Of a DNA stretch of 64,000 nt, positions 20,790 through 28,517 are shown piece by piece (the stretch's first letter is position 1; each line of letters opens with the position of its first letter). This DNA comes from an uncultured Lachnoclostridium sp. GTDB lineage: Bacteria > Bacillota > Clostridia > Lachnospirales > Lachnospiraceae. A model generated the notes under the pieces. It ran no database searches, was not told the DNA's origin, and was given only the letters and a program-made list of their open reading frames with translations. The stretch lies in assembly GCA_944381625.1 (NCBI GenBank), contig CALWLW010000006.1, forward strand, positions 91,974-155,973, written 5' to 3'. The position numbers were made by a program, and so were the translations under genes.

Positions 20790-21292
20790 AAATATGTCTG
20801 GTTGCTTCGAGGGGCGGTCATCTGGATGAGCTGCAGTTTGTGAAATATATGGATTTGGAGTGTGAGTATTTTTTGATTACAGAGCGCCTGCCCGGAGAAC
20901 ACAGAAGCCGAAACAGAGGCAGGGTGTATTATGTGGATCCTGTGAACAGGAAAGAGCCGCTGGTATTCTTTAAAATTATAAAACTTTTTTACATCGGCCG
21001 TAAGATTTTGAGGAAAGAAAAACCAGACTACTTCATTTCCACCGGCGCACTGATCTCCATACCGGTGCTGCTTCTGGGAAAATTATATGGTAAAAAAATT
21101 ATTTTCATTGAAACGTTCGCACGGGTGGAGAGCGGTTCTCTGTCAGGGAGGATAGCTTATCTGTTTGCGGATGTTTTTATTGTGTACTGGAAAAATCTCC
21201 TGAAATATTATCCCAATGCGGTCTATATTGACCCGTTTGAGGAGGATAAATATGATACTGGTTACAGTAGGAACTCAGAAATTCCCATTTAA
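20786..21292 (+). CDS. pssD: PssD/Alg14-like glycosyltransferase membrane subunit
   Basis: The 168-residue protein starts MKICLVASRGGHLDEL, the Alg14/PssD glycine-histidine motif, and has a hydrophobic segment around residues 87-100 (STGALISIPVLLLGKLYGKK). In this family the Alg14-like subunit anchors the catalytic Alg13-like partner to the membrane, and together they transfer a sugar (often GlcA or Gal) to a lipid-linked acceptor. The partner gene overlaps its end by 41 bases. It opens the glycan operon directly behind the CATAAT-containing promoter. No sugar-1-phosphate initiating transferase is seen in the window, so the lipid-linked first sugar must come from elsewhere. Confidence 0.85.
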   Translation: MKICLVASRGGHLDELQFVKYMDLECEYFLITERLPGEHRSRNRGRVYYVDPVNRKEPLVFFKIIKLFYIGRKILRKEKPDYFISTGALISIPVLLLGKLYGKKIIFIETFARVESGSLSGRIAYLFADVFIVYWKNLLKYYPNAVYIDPFEEDKYDTGYSRNSEIPI

Positions 21293-21746
21293 CCGGCTAT
21301 TGAAAAAAGTGGATGATTTGATTGATCAAAGAGTGATTACGGATACAGTGATGGGGCAGACGGGGCATTCAGATTATCGGCTACAGAACTATTCGGGCAG
21401 GGAGTTCTTTGGAGAAGAAGAATTTTATTCATTGATCAACCAATGTGAAATCCTGATCACGCATGGGGGTATTGGAACGATCACGAAAGGTCTTTTGCTG
21501 AAGAAAAAGGTGATCATTGTTCCCCGGAGAAAGGAGTACGGGGAACACATTGACAATCACCAAAGAGAAATTGGCGAACGGTTTTCGGAAATGGGATACG
21601 CAGTGCTTTGCGAAAGCCCGGACAGGCTGGAGGCTGCACTGGAGGAAATCCATAAGATGGAAAGGAAAGATTTCAGGCTTTCCTGGTTTCATTCCGCCGG
21701 GTTTGTAAGAAAGTATCTCAGCGCCGCGGAGGCTGAACGTTTATGA
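21252..21746 (+). CDS. pssE: PssE/Alg13-like glycosyltransferase catalytic subunit
   Basis: The 164-residue protein begins MILVTVGTQKFPFNRLL and contains ITHGGIGTI and PRRKEYGEHIDNHQ, the nucleotide-sugar-binding signature of the Alg13/PssE C-terminal GT-B half (GT28-like). It would form a heterodimer with the PssD protein to add the second sugar of the repeat unit. The ATG at 21252 is chosen because GAGGAGG precedes it; the longer frame to 21216 has no ribosome site. It overlaps pssD by 41 bases, and its stop overlaps the next start as ATGA, so translation is coupled through all three. Confidence 0.88.
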   Translation: MILVTVGTQKFPFNRLLKKVDDLIDQRVITDTVMGQTGHSDYRLQNYSGREFFGEEEFYSLINQCEILITHGGIGTITKGLLLKKKVIIVPRRKEYGEHIDNHQREIGERFSEMGYAVLCESPDRLEAALEEIHKMERKDFRLSWFHSAGFVRKYLSAAEAERL

Positions 21747-23872
21747 AAATCTCTTTGATTATACCCGTGTATAATGTGGAGCAGTATCTTGAAAAATGTC
21801 TGGACTCCGCACTGAGCCAGACATGGAAAGAGTGTGAAATTATTATTGTGGATGATGGATCGACAGACAGAAGTGCTTCTATTTGTCAGGAATACCATTG
21901 CCGGGATTCACGGATCCGTCTGATCCGTCAGGAGAATAGAGGACTCTTTGAGGCCTGGGTAAGAGGATTCCGGGAAGCAACGGGGGAGTATACAGCGTTT
22001 TTAGACGGCGACGACTGGGTAGAGCCGGATTATCTGGAGAGAATGGCTGAAGAAGCGGGCGGAGCAGATGTGGTCTGTTGTGCTTTGGTAAGAGAATACC
22101 CGAATGGACAGGTACTGCAGAGAGAAGAGATACCGCCAGGAAGTTATGAAAGGCAGGAACTTCAAAAGGAGGTATTTCCCAGACTGCTTAACGATGGAAA
22201 TTACCTGGGAAGAGGAATTACGCCCCATCGGTGGGGAAAATTGTTCCGCAGAGAATTGATAGAAGCTAATCTGAATCAATGTGATTTGAATCTGGTCTTC
22301 GGTGAGGATTTGAATATTTTTTTCCCGGTCATGCTGGACTGCAGAAAACTGAAAGTTTTGGATGACTTAAGAGGCCTTTATCATTACAGGCAGAATCAGG
22401 GATCTATCCTGAGAAGCTATAAAACGGATATGTTCGCTCAGATAAGGAGGCTGTACCGTATATTATGGAGGATTAACAAGGAGAAATCTTCCTGCGATTT
22501 CACGGATCAGATTGTCAGAGATGCCTTTTGCCTTTTCCTGGAATATGTAAAAAATGAGGCAGGAAGGATTGGGAAGGAACGTGATTCGGCAGAAAAGATT
22601 CTGCAAAATTACGAAAAAATGAAAAGTGATTTTACAGGAGTGGTACGGGAACCGATTCGTATGAAAGCATCAGATCGAATTTTGGAGTTTTATCTGGAAC
22701 GACGGTCTGTGCCAGGGGTAGAAATGTGGCTCTACAGTTATTTTGCGGCGAAATATCTGACTGGGGGAATTGACTGGAAATACAGGAGGAAGGACAAAAA
22801 CCGGACGCCTCTGAAAATAGTAATGACAGGCCCGGATTTGTCCGTGTGCGGTGGAATTCGGACGGTAGCGGGTCAATGCTTAATGTGGAACAGATGGGAT
22901 AAGGCTCAAATCAGGTACATACCAGTTTATATAGAAAAAGATATTTTTTCTAAAGTATGTTTTTTCCTTAAAGGTTTTATCCGCATTTGGGCAATATGTC
23001 TGACGGGAAACGCAGACATTGTCCATCTTCATGTGGCGGAAAAAGGGAGTTTTTACAGGAAAGCAATTATCGTTCTTGTCTGCCGGCATCCCGGTATGAA
23101 AATTATACTGCATCACCACGGGGCTGAGTTTTTGAAATTTTATGACTGTTCCAGCGGAATACAGCGAGCATGGATATCCTGGACGCTGCGGCATGTGAAT
23201 GTAAATCTGGTGCTGGGAAATAGTCTGGAGACACAGATGAAAAAACGTTTTCCGGATGCCTGTTTTCGTGTTCTTTATAATACAGTAAAGGCGGTTCCGG
23301 TTAATCCTTATTGCGCCGACGCGGAAGGAATTCTTTTCGTGGGCCGGCTTGGGAAACGGAAAGGTGTGTATGATTTACTGCAGGCAGTAGCTGCCTGTGA
23401 AAGTCGTCTGAGTCAGGGCATAAAAATATATTTATGCGGGGACGGGGAGACGGAAAAAGTAAAAGAGGCTGCGGCATGCCTTGGAATCGCGGACAGGATT
23501 GTACATATAGGATGGGTTCCTTCTGGGAAAATGGAGAGTATGTACCGGAAGGCCATGATGTTTGTCCTGCCTTCTTATCATGAAGGCATGCCTATGGCTC
23601 TCCTGGAAGCCATGGCCCATGGGATTCCATGTATCGCTGGAAATGTAGATGCAGTTCCGGAAGTATTGGAAGACGGAGGAGGAATCTTGATAGAGCCGGG
23701 AGATGTTTCGTCTCTTAAAAGGGCCATACTGCTTCTTGCAGAAAATCCGGAATACCGGCATATAATGGGAGATTGCGGTTATCGGAAAATTATAGAAAAA
23801 TTTGATGCGGAAAAAGGTATGAGGGAGCTGGAAAGAATTTGGACAGAAGTAAAAAGAAAAGGCTCAGGCTGA
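21743..23872 (+). CDS. Bifunctional glycosyltransferase (GT2 plus GT4)
   Basis: The 709-residue protein is a fusion. Residues about 1-240 are a GT2 (GT-A) domain with VYNVEQYLEKCLDSAL, IVDDGST and the metal-binding FLDGDDW. Residues about 355-700 are a GT4 (GT-B) domain with CGGIRTV, ILFVGRLGKRKGVYDLL and the donor-binding HEGMPMALLEAMAHG pattern. It could add two successive sugars of the polymer repeat unit in the cytosol. The start overlaps the pssE stop as ATGA. Acceptor and donor sugars cannot be deduced. Confidence 0.85.
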   Translation: MKISLIIPVYNVEQYLEKCLDSALSQTWKECEIIIVDDGSTDRSASICQEYHCRDSRIRLIRQENRGLFEAWVRGFREATGEYTAFLDGDDWVEPDYLERMAEEAGGADVVCCALVREYPNGQVLQREEIPPGSYERQELQKEVFPRLLNDGNYLGRGITPHRWGKLFRRELIEANLNQCDLNLVFGEDLNIFFPVMLDCRKLKVLDDLRGLYHYRQNQGSILRSYKTDMFAQIRRLYRILWRINKEKSSCDFTDQIVRDAFCLFLEYVKNEAGRIGKERDSAEKILQNYEKMKSDFTGVVREPIRMKASDRILEFYLERRSVPGVEMWLYSYFAAKYLTGGIDWKYRRKDKNRTPLKIVMTGPDLSVCGGIRTVAGQCLMWNRWDKAQIRYIPVYIEKDIFSKVCFFLKGFIRIWAICLTGNADIVHLHVAEKGSFYRKAIIVLVCRHPGMKIILHHHGAEFLKFYDCSSGIQRAWISWTLRHVNVNLVLGNSLETQMKKRFPDACFRVLYNTVKAVPVNPYCADAEGILFVGRLGKRKGVYDLLQAVAACESRLSQGIKIYLCGDGETEKVKEAAACLGIADRIVHIGWVPSGKMESMYRKAMMFVLPSYHEGMPMALLEAMAHGIPCIAGNVDAVPEVLEDGGGILIEPGDVSSLKRAILLLAENPEYRHIMGDCGYRKIIEKFDAEKGMRELERIWTEVKRKGSG

Positions 23873-26364
23873 CGCTGGCAGTCTTAAGCGCTTTTTTGAC
23901 TGTTGTGTTGGCAAATACTCTGCTCCGGGCACAGTTTCGAAAGTCGGAGGATCTCCGGGTGGAAATAACAGCGCTGGCAGAAAAACGTGATGAGTCTTGC
24001 GGAACGGATGTCCGGATCAAATATCTGGAAGCCGACGGGACTAATCTGAGACTGACAGAACTGGACTATTCGGAGGCATGGGTATGGGATGCAGGAGGCG
24101 AATTCCTTGAGGTTAGAAACCCGGTACAGCCGGTGTCTGTTTCCATAGATCTGGTAAATGTCAGAGAACTTCATATTGGATTTCTCCAAAACATTGGCAG
24201 CGGTAAAGCGGAGGTTGCCATAAACCGGGAATCCGTCGGAATAATTGATATTTACGGAAATGAATATGGGACGATAAAAGACTTTTATTTTGCCAATCAT
24301 GGAATATCTCTTGCAGAACATCCTGCAATGACGGGATCTGTTTTTCTGCTGTTGTACGCCGCGGGACTTTTTCTTCTGGAAAGTGTGTCTGAGTATCAGC
24401 GAAGCGGTGAAAAGATCAGAAAAGAAATCTTTTCCAGAGTCAGGACTGACAGTGTCCGCCTGATAGTCCCGCTGTCAGCGGGTGTTATAATTTCATGTCT
24501 GTTGATTTATGGAGAAGGGTCTGACGATCTTTACTACAAATGTATATTTGTTATTGGGCTGCTCCTGATGGATATCGTATTGGTATTGGTGGATCTGGGG
24601 ATACGCTTTCTTTCAGTAAAATATCCGAAAACCGGATTGGCAGGGCGGAGCTTTGGAAAATGGATACTCTTCTTAGGCGTGCCGGCATCAACATTTATTT
24701 TGCTGGAAAAAATGCAGGGGCATGACTGGACGAAATTTGATTTCTCTGCATTTGGTGGGAATCTCCTCGTGTACTTGTGTGTCTATCTGCTGCTGTTTTT
24801 GATCGTAAGAAACAGCAGATGGTCAGGCTGCGCTTATGTATTTTTATTTATGGCCGCGTCCATGGCAAACTATTTTGTGCTGAAGTATCGGGGAAGCGTA
24901 ATTCTTCCAGCAGATATTTTTGCTGCAGACACGGCGGTAAGAGTTGCAGGGGCATATGAACTGCTGGCAGATGCTAAGGTTACAACCAGCCTTTGGCTGT
25001 CACTGGTGTTGTATGGAATCATAATGCTTGTTCCTCCGCTGCGGCTTACATGGAGGCTGCGGGATGTGGGAGGATGTACAGCGGTTGTCCTGGGACTAAT
25101 TTTTACGATTCTGTACCGGGTAGATGGAGAGGTTGGCTACTGGGATACAGAAAGCATTTATGCGGAACAGGGAACTGTGCTTTCTTTTACATTAGAACTT
25201 AAGCATATGATGGTGGAGCCGCCGGAGGGGTACAGCGCAGAAGAAGTGTATCAGCTGGCGGAGAAAACGTCAGGGCGGGACGGAGACTTTAAACCAAATC
25301 TGATTGTCATTATGGATGAGGCGCTTGCTGATCTGGAACTGGAAGGAATGTCGGAAGATGTTCTTGGGTTTATACATGGATTGAAAGAAAATGTGGTGAA
25401 GGGAGATCTGTATGTTTCTACGATTGGCGGAGGAACATCGAATACAGAATATGAATTTTTGACCAATAATACGATGGCATTTTTTCCATGGGGAAGTATT
25501 CCTTATGTTCAATTTAAAAGCAGGATTACATCTTCTCTTGCGAGCCAGCTTGCAGACCAGGGATACAAAACAGCGGCGATTCATCCTTTTGACGGGGGAG
25601 GTTATTCCCGGGACCAGGTTTATCCTCAAATGGGATTCCAACAGATCTATTTTGAAGAGGATTTTACGGATGCAGAATACATCAGAGGATATATCAGCGA
25701 CCATTCTTCTTTTGAAAAAGTCATAGAAATATATGAGGAAAATAAAACGCCGTCTTTTATCTTTAACGTGACGATGCAGAATCATTCTTCTTATGGAAGA
25801 GAGGGCTTCGCTTCAGAAATATCATTTGATGGGAGCAGAGATTATCCGGATGCGGAAGAATATCTGACTCTGGTCAAAGAGACGGATATGGCATATTCGG
25901 AACTGATTCAATATTTTGCAGAAGAACCGGATCCTACAGCGGTGGTTATTTTTGGTGATCACAGACCTGCGCTTTCCGAAGAACTGTATGAGAGCCTGGA
26001 AAGTCAATACATAGAGAAAGAGGGAGAATTCGGGGCTCGTCAAAAGGCCAGGATGAGAGTTCCGTTTTTAATATGGACGAATTTTGATATCGAGGAAAGA
26101 GATCATGTACAGATCAGCGCAAATTATCTGTCGGCCTTTTTGCTCCAGATACTGGGGATGGAGATGACAGGGTATCAGGAATATCTGATGGATTTGTATG
26201 GAATGGTTCCTGCCATAACCCGCTCGGGGCATCTGGAAAGCGATGGGATTTGGTATGAATATTTCGAAGATACGGATGTCACGGAGAAAATCAATGAATA
26301 TGAGCGGATTCAATACAATAATGTATTTGGGAAACAGTATCGGATAAACGAATTTTTTGAATGA
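23839..26364 (+). CDS. LtaS-like membrane phosphoglycerol (or related) transferase
   Basis: The 841-residue protein has an N-terminal membrane helix, an extracellular stretch (about residues 35-160), further membrane helices (to about residue 455) and a C-terminal extracellular sulfatase-fold domain. Active-site elements of the lipoteichoic acid synthase family are present: VIMDEALAD (metal-binding Glu), the putative nucleophile Thr533 in GGTSNTEYEFL, FNVTMQNHSSYG and VIFGDHRPALS (metal-binding Asp-His). It probably transfers phosphoglycerol from phosphatidylglycerol to a polymer outside the cell. The TTG start at 23839 gives a 34-base overlap with the previous gene and a credible basic N-terminus (MDRSKKKRLR). 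The long extra extracytoplasmic loop is unlike short LtaS and could bind the glycan. Confidence 0.82.
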   Translation: MDRSKKKRLRLTLAVLSAFLTVVLANTLLRAQFRKSEDLRVEITALAEKRDESCGTDVRIKYLEADGTNLRLTELDYSEAWVWDAGGEFLEVRNPVQPVSVSIDLVNVRELHIGFLQNIGSGKAEVAINRESVGIIDIYGNEYGTIKDFYFANHGISLAEHPAMTGSVFLLLYAAGLFLLESVSEYQRSGEKIRKEIFSRVRTDSVRLIVPLSAGVIISCLLIYGEGSDDLYYKCIFVIGLLLMDIVLVLVDLGIRFLSVKYPKTGLAGRSFGKWILFLGVPASTFILLEKMQGHDWTKFDFSAFGGNLLVYLCVYLLLFLIVRNSRWSGCAYVFLFMAASMANYFVLKYRGSVILPADIFAADTAVRVAGAYELLADAKVTTSLWLSLVLYGIIMLVPPLRLTWRLRDVGGCTAVVLGLIFTILYRVDGEVGYWDTESIYAEQGTVLSFTLELKHMMVEPPEGYSAEEVYQLAEKTSGRDGDFKPNLIVIMDEALADLELEGMSEDVLGFIHGLKENVVKGDLYVSTIGGGTSNTEYEFLTNNTMAFFPWGSIPYVQFKSRITSSLASQLADQGYKTAAIHPFDGGGYSRDQVYPQMGFQQIYFEEDFTDAEYIRGYISDHSSFEKVIEIYEENKTPSFIFNVTMQNHSSYGREGFASEISFDGSRDYPDAEEYLTLVKETDMAYSELIQYFAEEPDPTAVVIFGDHRPALSEELYESLESQYIEKEGEFGARQKARMRVPFLIWTNFDIEERDHVQISANYLSAFLLQILGMEMTGYQEYLMDLYGMVPAITRSGHLESDGIWYEYFEDTDVTEKINEYERIQYNNVFGKQYRINEFFE

Positions 26365-27110
26365 GGATATTTGACATGCCAGAAGACATAGTGATCGAGA
26401 TGAGTCATGTTTCCATGATGTTTAATAAGAGTTCGGAAAAAATTGATAATCTGAAAGAGTATTTAATTAAATTCTGTAAAGGGAATCTGAGATTTGAAGA
26501 ATTTTGGGCGTTAAAAGATATTACACTGTCAATACAAAAAGGGGAATCCCTGGGGATTGTAGGATTGAATGGCTCGGGTAAAAGTACGCTTCTAAAACTG
26601 GTGGCAGGCGTGCTGAGTCCCGCGTCAGGCACGCTTCAGGTAAAAGGAAATATTGCTCCCCTGATTGAATTAGGAGCCGGCTTCGACGTGGATTTGACAG
26701 CCAGAGAAAATGTATATCTGAACGGAGCTGTGCTGGGGTATTCGCACAGGGAAATGATAGAGAAATTTGAGAGCATTATCGACTTTGCGGAACTTTGGGA
26801 ATTTGTGGACATGCCTATTAAAAATTATTCCTCGGGAATGGTATCGCGGCTTGGATTTTCCATTGCGACTGCAAATCTTCCGGACATTCTGATTGTGGAC
26901 GAAGTGCTGGGGGTAGGAGATTATAAATTCAGGGAAAAATGCAGAGAACGTATGGAACAGATCATAAACAGAGGCGCCACAGTACTGTTTGTGTCTCATG
27001 ATCAGAAACAGGTTGAGGAAGTGTGCAGCCGGGTAATCTGGCTGGAAAAGGGGCGGATACGAATGGATGGGACATGCAGTGATGTGTGCAGAGCGTATTT
27101 CGAAGCCTGA
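26361..27110 (+). CDS. wzt: ABC transporter ATP-binding protein (Wzt/TagH-type)
   Basis: The 249-residue ATPase has Walker A GLNGSGKST (residues 68-76), the signature NYSSGMVSRL, Walker B ILIVDEVLGVGD and the switch histidine in FVSHD. The family is that of polysaccharide/teichoic acid exporters: IAPLIELGAGFDVDLTARENVYLNG is the typical segment, shown here by its family resemblance around residues 95-120. It lacks the C-terminal carbohydrate-binding extension of some Wzt proteins. The membrane partner is encoded 13 kb downstream at the operon end (40113-40889). The start overlaps the previous stop as ATGA. Confidence 0.92.
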   Translation: MRIFDMPEDIVIEMSHVSMMFNKSSEKIDNLKEYLIKFCKGNLRFEEFWALKDITLSIQKGESLGIVGLNGSGKSTLLKLVAGVLSPASGTLQVKGNIAPLIELGAGFDVDLTARENVYLNGAVLGYSHREMIEKFESIIDFAELWEFVDMPIKNYSSGMVSRLGFSIATANLPDILIVDEVLGVGDYKFREKCRERMEQIINRGATVLFVSHDQKQVEEVCSRVIWLEKGRIRMDGTCSDVCRAYFEA

Positions 27111-27131
27111 CCGGAAGATGAGGGGTAGACA

Positions 27132-28517
27132 GTGTTCCAGAATATGAAAGAATTTTGCAGCAGCCTGAGAGAAAAATACAGATCCAGAGCGGTGTTCTGG
27201 TATTGTGAGGGAGACAGGCAGGTAGAAATTACATACAACCGTTTTTTGAACGATGTGGGGCAGGTGCAGAGACATTTCGAAAACCTTGGAATATATGGGA
27301 AAAAGGTATGCCTCAGAGAAAAAAATTCTTATATGTGGCTGGTCAGTTTTTTTGCGGTCGTTCTGTCTGGCAATATTGCGGTACTGGTGGATGAGGGACT
27401 GAAAGAGGATGAGGCTGAAGCCAGACTGAGAACAGTGCAGTGCGGATATCTTATGAGGCTGCAGAAAAGAGAAGACCAACTTGAATCGTTTATGACCCAA
27501 TTTGATAAAAATGATCCGGGATATGAAAGCCCAAAAGGTGAACAGGCTTCGGTTATTATATTTACATCCGGGACGACGGGAGAGTTCAAGGCAGTCGTCC
27601 TGAGTCAGAAAAATCTGGCAAATGCGGTAATCAACGAAATGAACGAATGCAGATACCAAAGATGGATGCTTCTTTTACCCTTGCACCATTCTCTGGCGCT
27701 GAATGCATTGATTACAACACTGACGGCAGGCGGAACCCTGGGACTCAATCTTAATCTGAAATATCTTTATCGAGATATTCTCTGTTTTTGTCCGGAATTG
27801 GTATTTACAGTTCCGTCATACCTGAAAAGTTTTCTGCACAGGATGAACAAAACGCCGATGCGGAAAATACAGGAGCTCCTGGGATGCAGGATTCAGGCGG
27901 TTTTAAGCGGCGGGGGACAACTGGATGAAGAGACGGCAAAAGAGATTCAGGCTCAGGGATTACAGATATATTCCAGCTATGGTTCAACAGAGACTTTTTG
28001 TATTGCAGGCGGACGTATAAGCGGAAAAGCAGGGGATGTTGGCAAAGTGTGCAGTCACATGAAAACCCGAACAGTGGACGGGGAGATCATGGTTCGGGGA
28101 ATAACCGTAGCTTTGGGGTATTATGGCATGAAATCAGACGCGTTTTATGATGGATGGTATCATACTGGTGATCTGGGCTATGTTGCAGGGGATGGGAGGC
28201 TGTATCTGACAGGGAGAAAAAAGAACCTGATTATTCTAAGCAATGGAAAAAATATTTCTCCGGAACTGTTGGAAAGGCGGCTGTGTCAAATTGCCGGTGT
28301 TAAGGAAGTGTTGGTATATGGGGAAGACGACCGGATCTGCGCAGAGATTTATACTGGATTAGGGAATAGTGAAAATGAAGCAGTGAGAGCAAAAATTAAA
28401 GAGATGAACCGGTCTTTGCAGACTTTTTATCAGATACGCCGCATTGTTTTTCGGGGTACGGAATTTCAGAAGACGGCGTTGGGAAAAATCCGGAGAGGAC
28501 AGGATATGGAAGCATGA
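27132..28517 (+). CDS. AMP-dependent acyl/aminoacyl ligase 1
   Basis: The 461-residue adenylate-forming enzyme has the P-loop TSGTTG (145-150), the YSSYGSTETF motif, YHTGDLGYV, the hinge GRKKNLIILSNGKNISP and a C-terminal catalytic lysine region ALGKIRRG. It activates a carboxylic acid (fatty acid, amino acid or similar) as an acyl-AMP and would load it onto a carrier such as the ACP at 37614. A paralogue lies at 36200-37621. In the glycan operon its likely purpose is to supply an acyl group to the acyltransferases at 33022-36249. The start is GTG 27132 with GAGGGG upstream; ATG 27144 is an alternative. The substrate is not readable from the motifs. Confidence 0.82.
   Translation: MFQNMKEFCSSLREKYRSRAVFWYCEGDRQVEITYNRFLNDVGQVQRHFENLGIYGKKVCLREKNSYMWLVSFFAVVLSGNIAVLVDEGLKEDEAEARLRTVQCGYLMRLQKREDQLESFMTQFDKNDPGYESPKGEQASVIIFTSGTTGEFKAVVLSQKNLANAVINEMNECRYQRWMLLLPLHHSLALNALITTLTAGGTLGLNLNLKYLYRDILCFCPELVFTVPSYLKSFLHRMNKTPMRKIQELLGCRIQAVLSGGGQLDEETAKEIQAQGLQIYSSYGSTETFCIAGGRISGKAGDVGKVCSHMKTRTVDGEIMVRGITVALGYYGMKSDAFYDGWYHTGDLGYVAGDGRLYLTGRKKNLIILSNGKNISPELLERRLCQIAGVKEVLVYGEDDRICAEIYTGLGNSENEAVRAKIKEMNRSLQTFYQIRRIVFRGTEFQKTALGKIRRGQDMEA

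Noticed and set aside
27132..28517. AMP ligase as DltA itself
   Set aside because: The motifs show only the adenylate-forming superfamily. No DltB (MBOAT) or DltD partner is present, and two divergent ligases are encoded.
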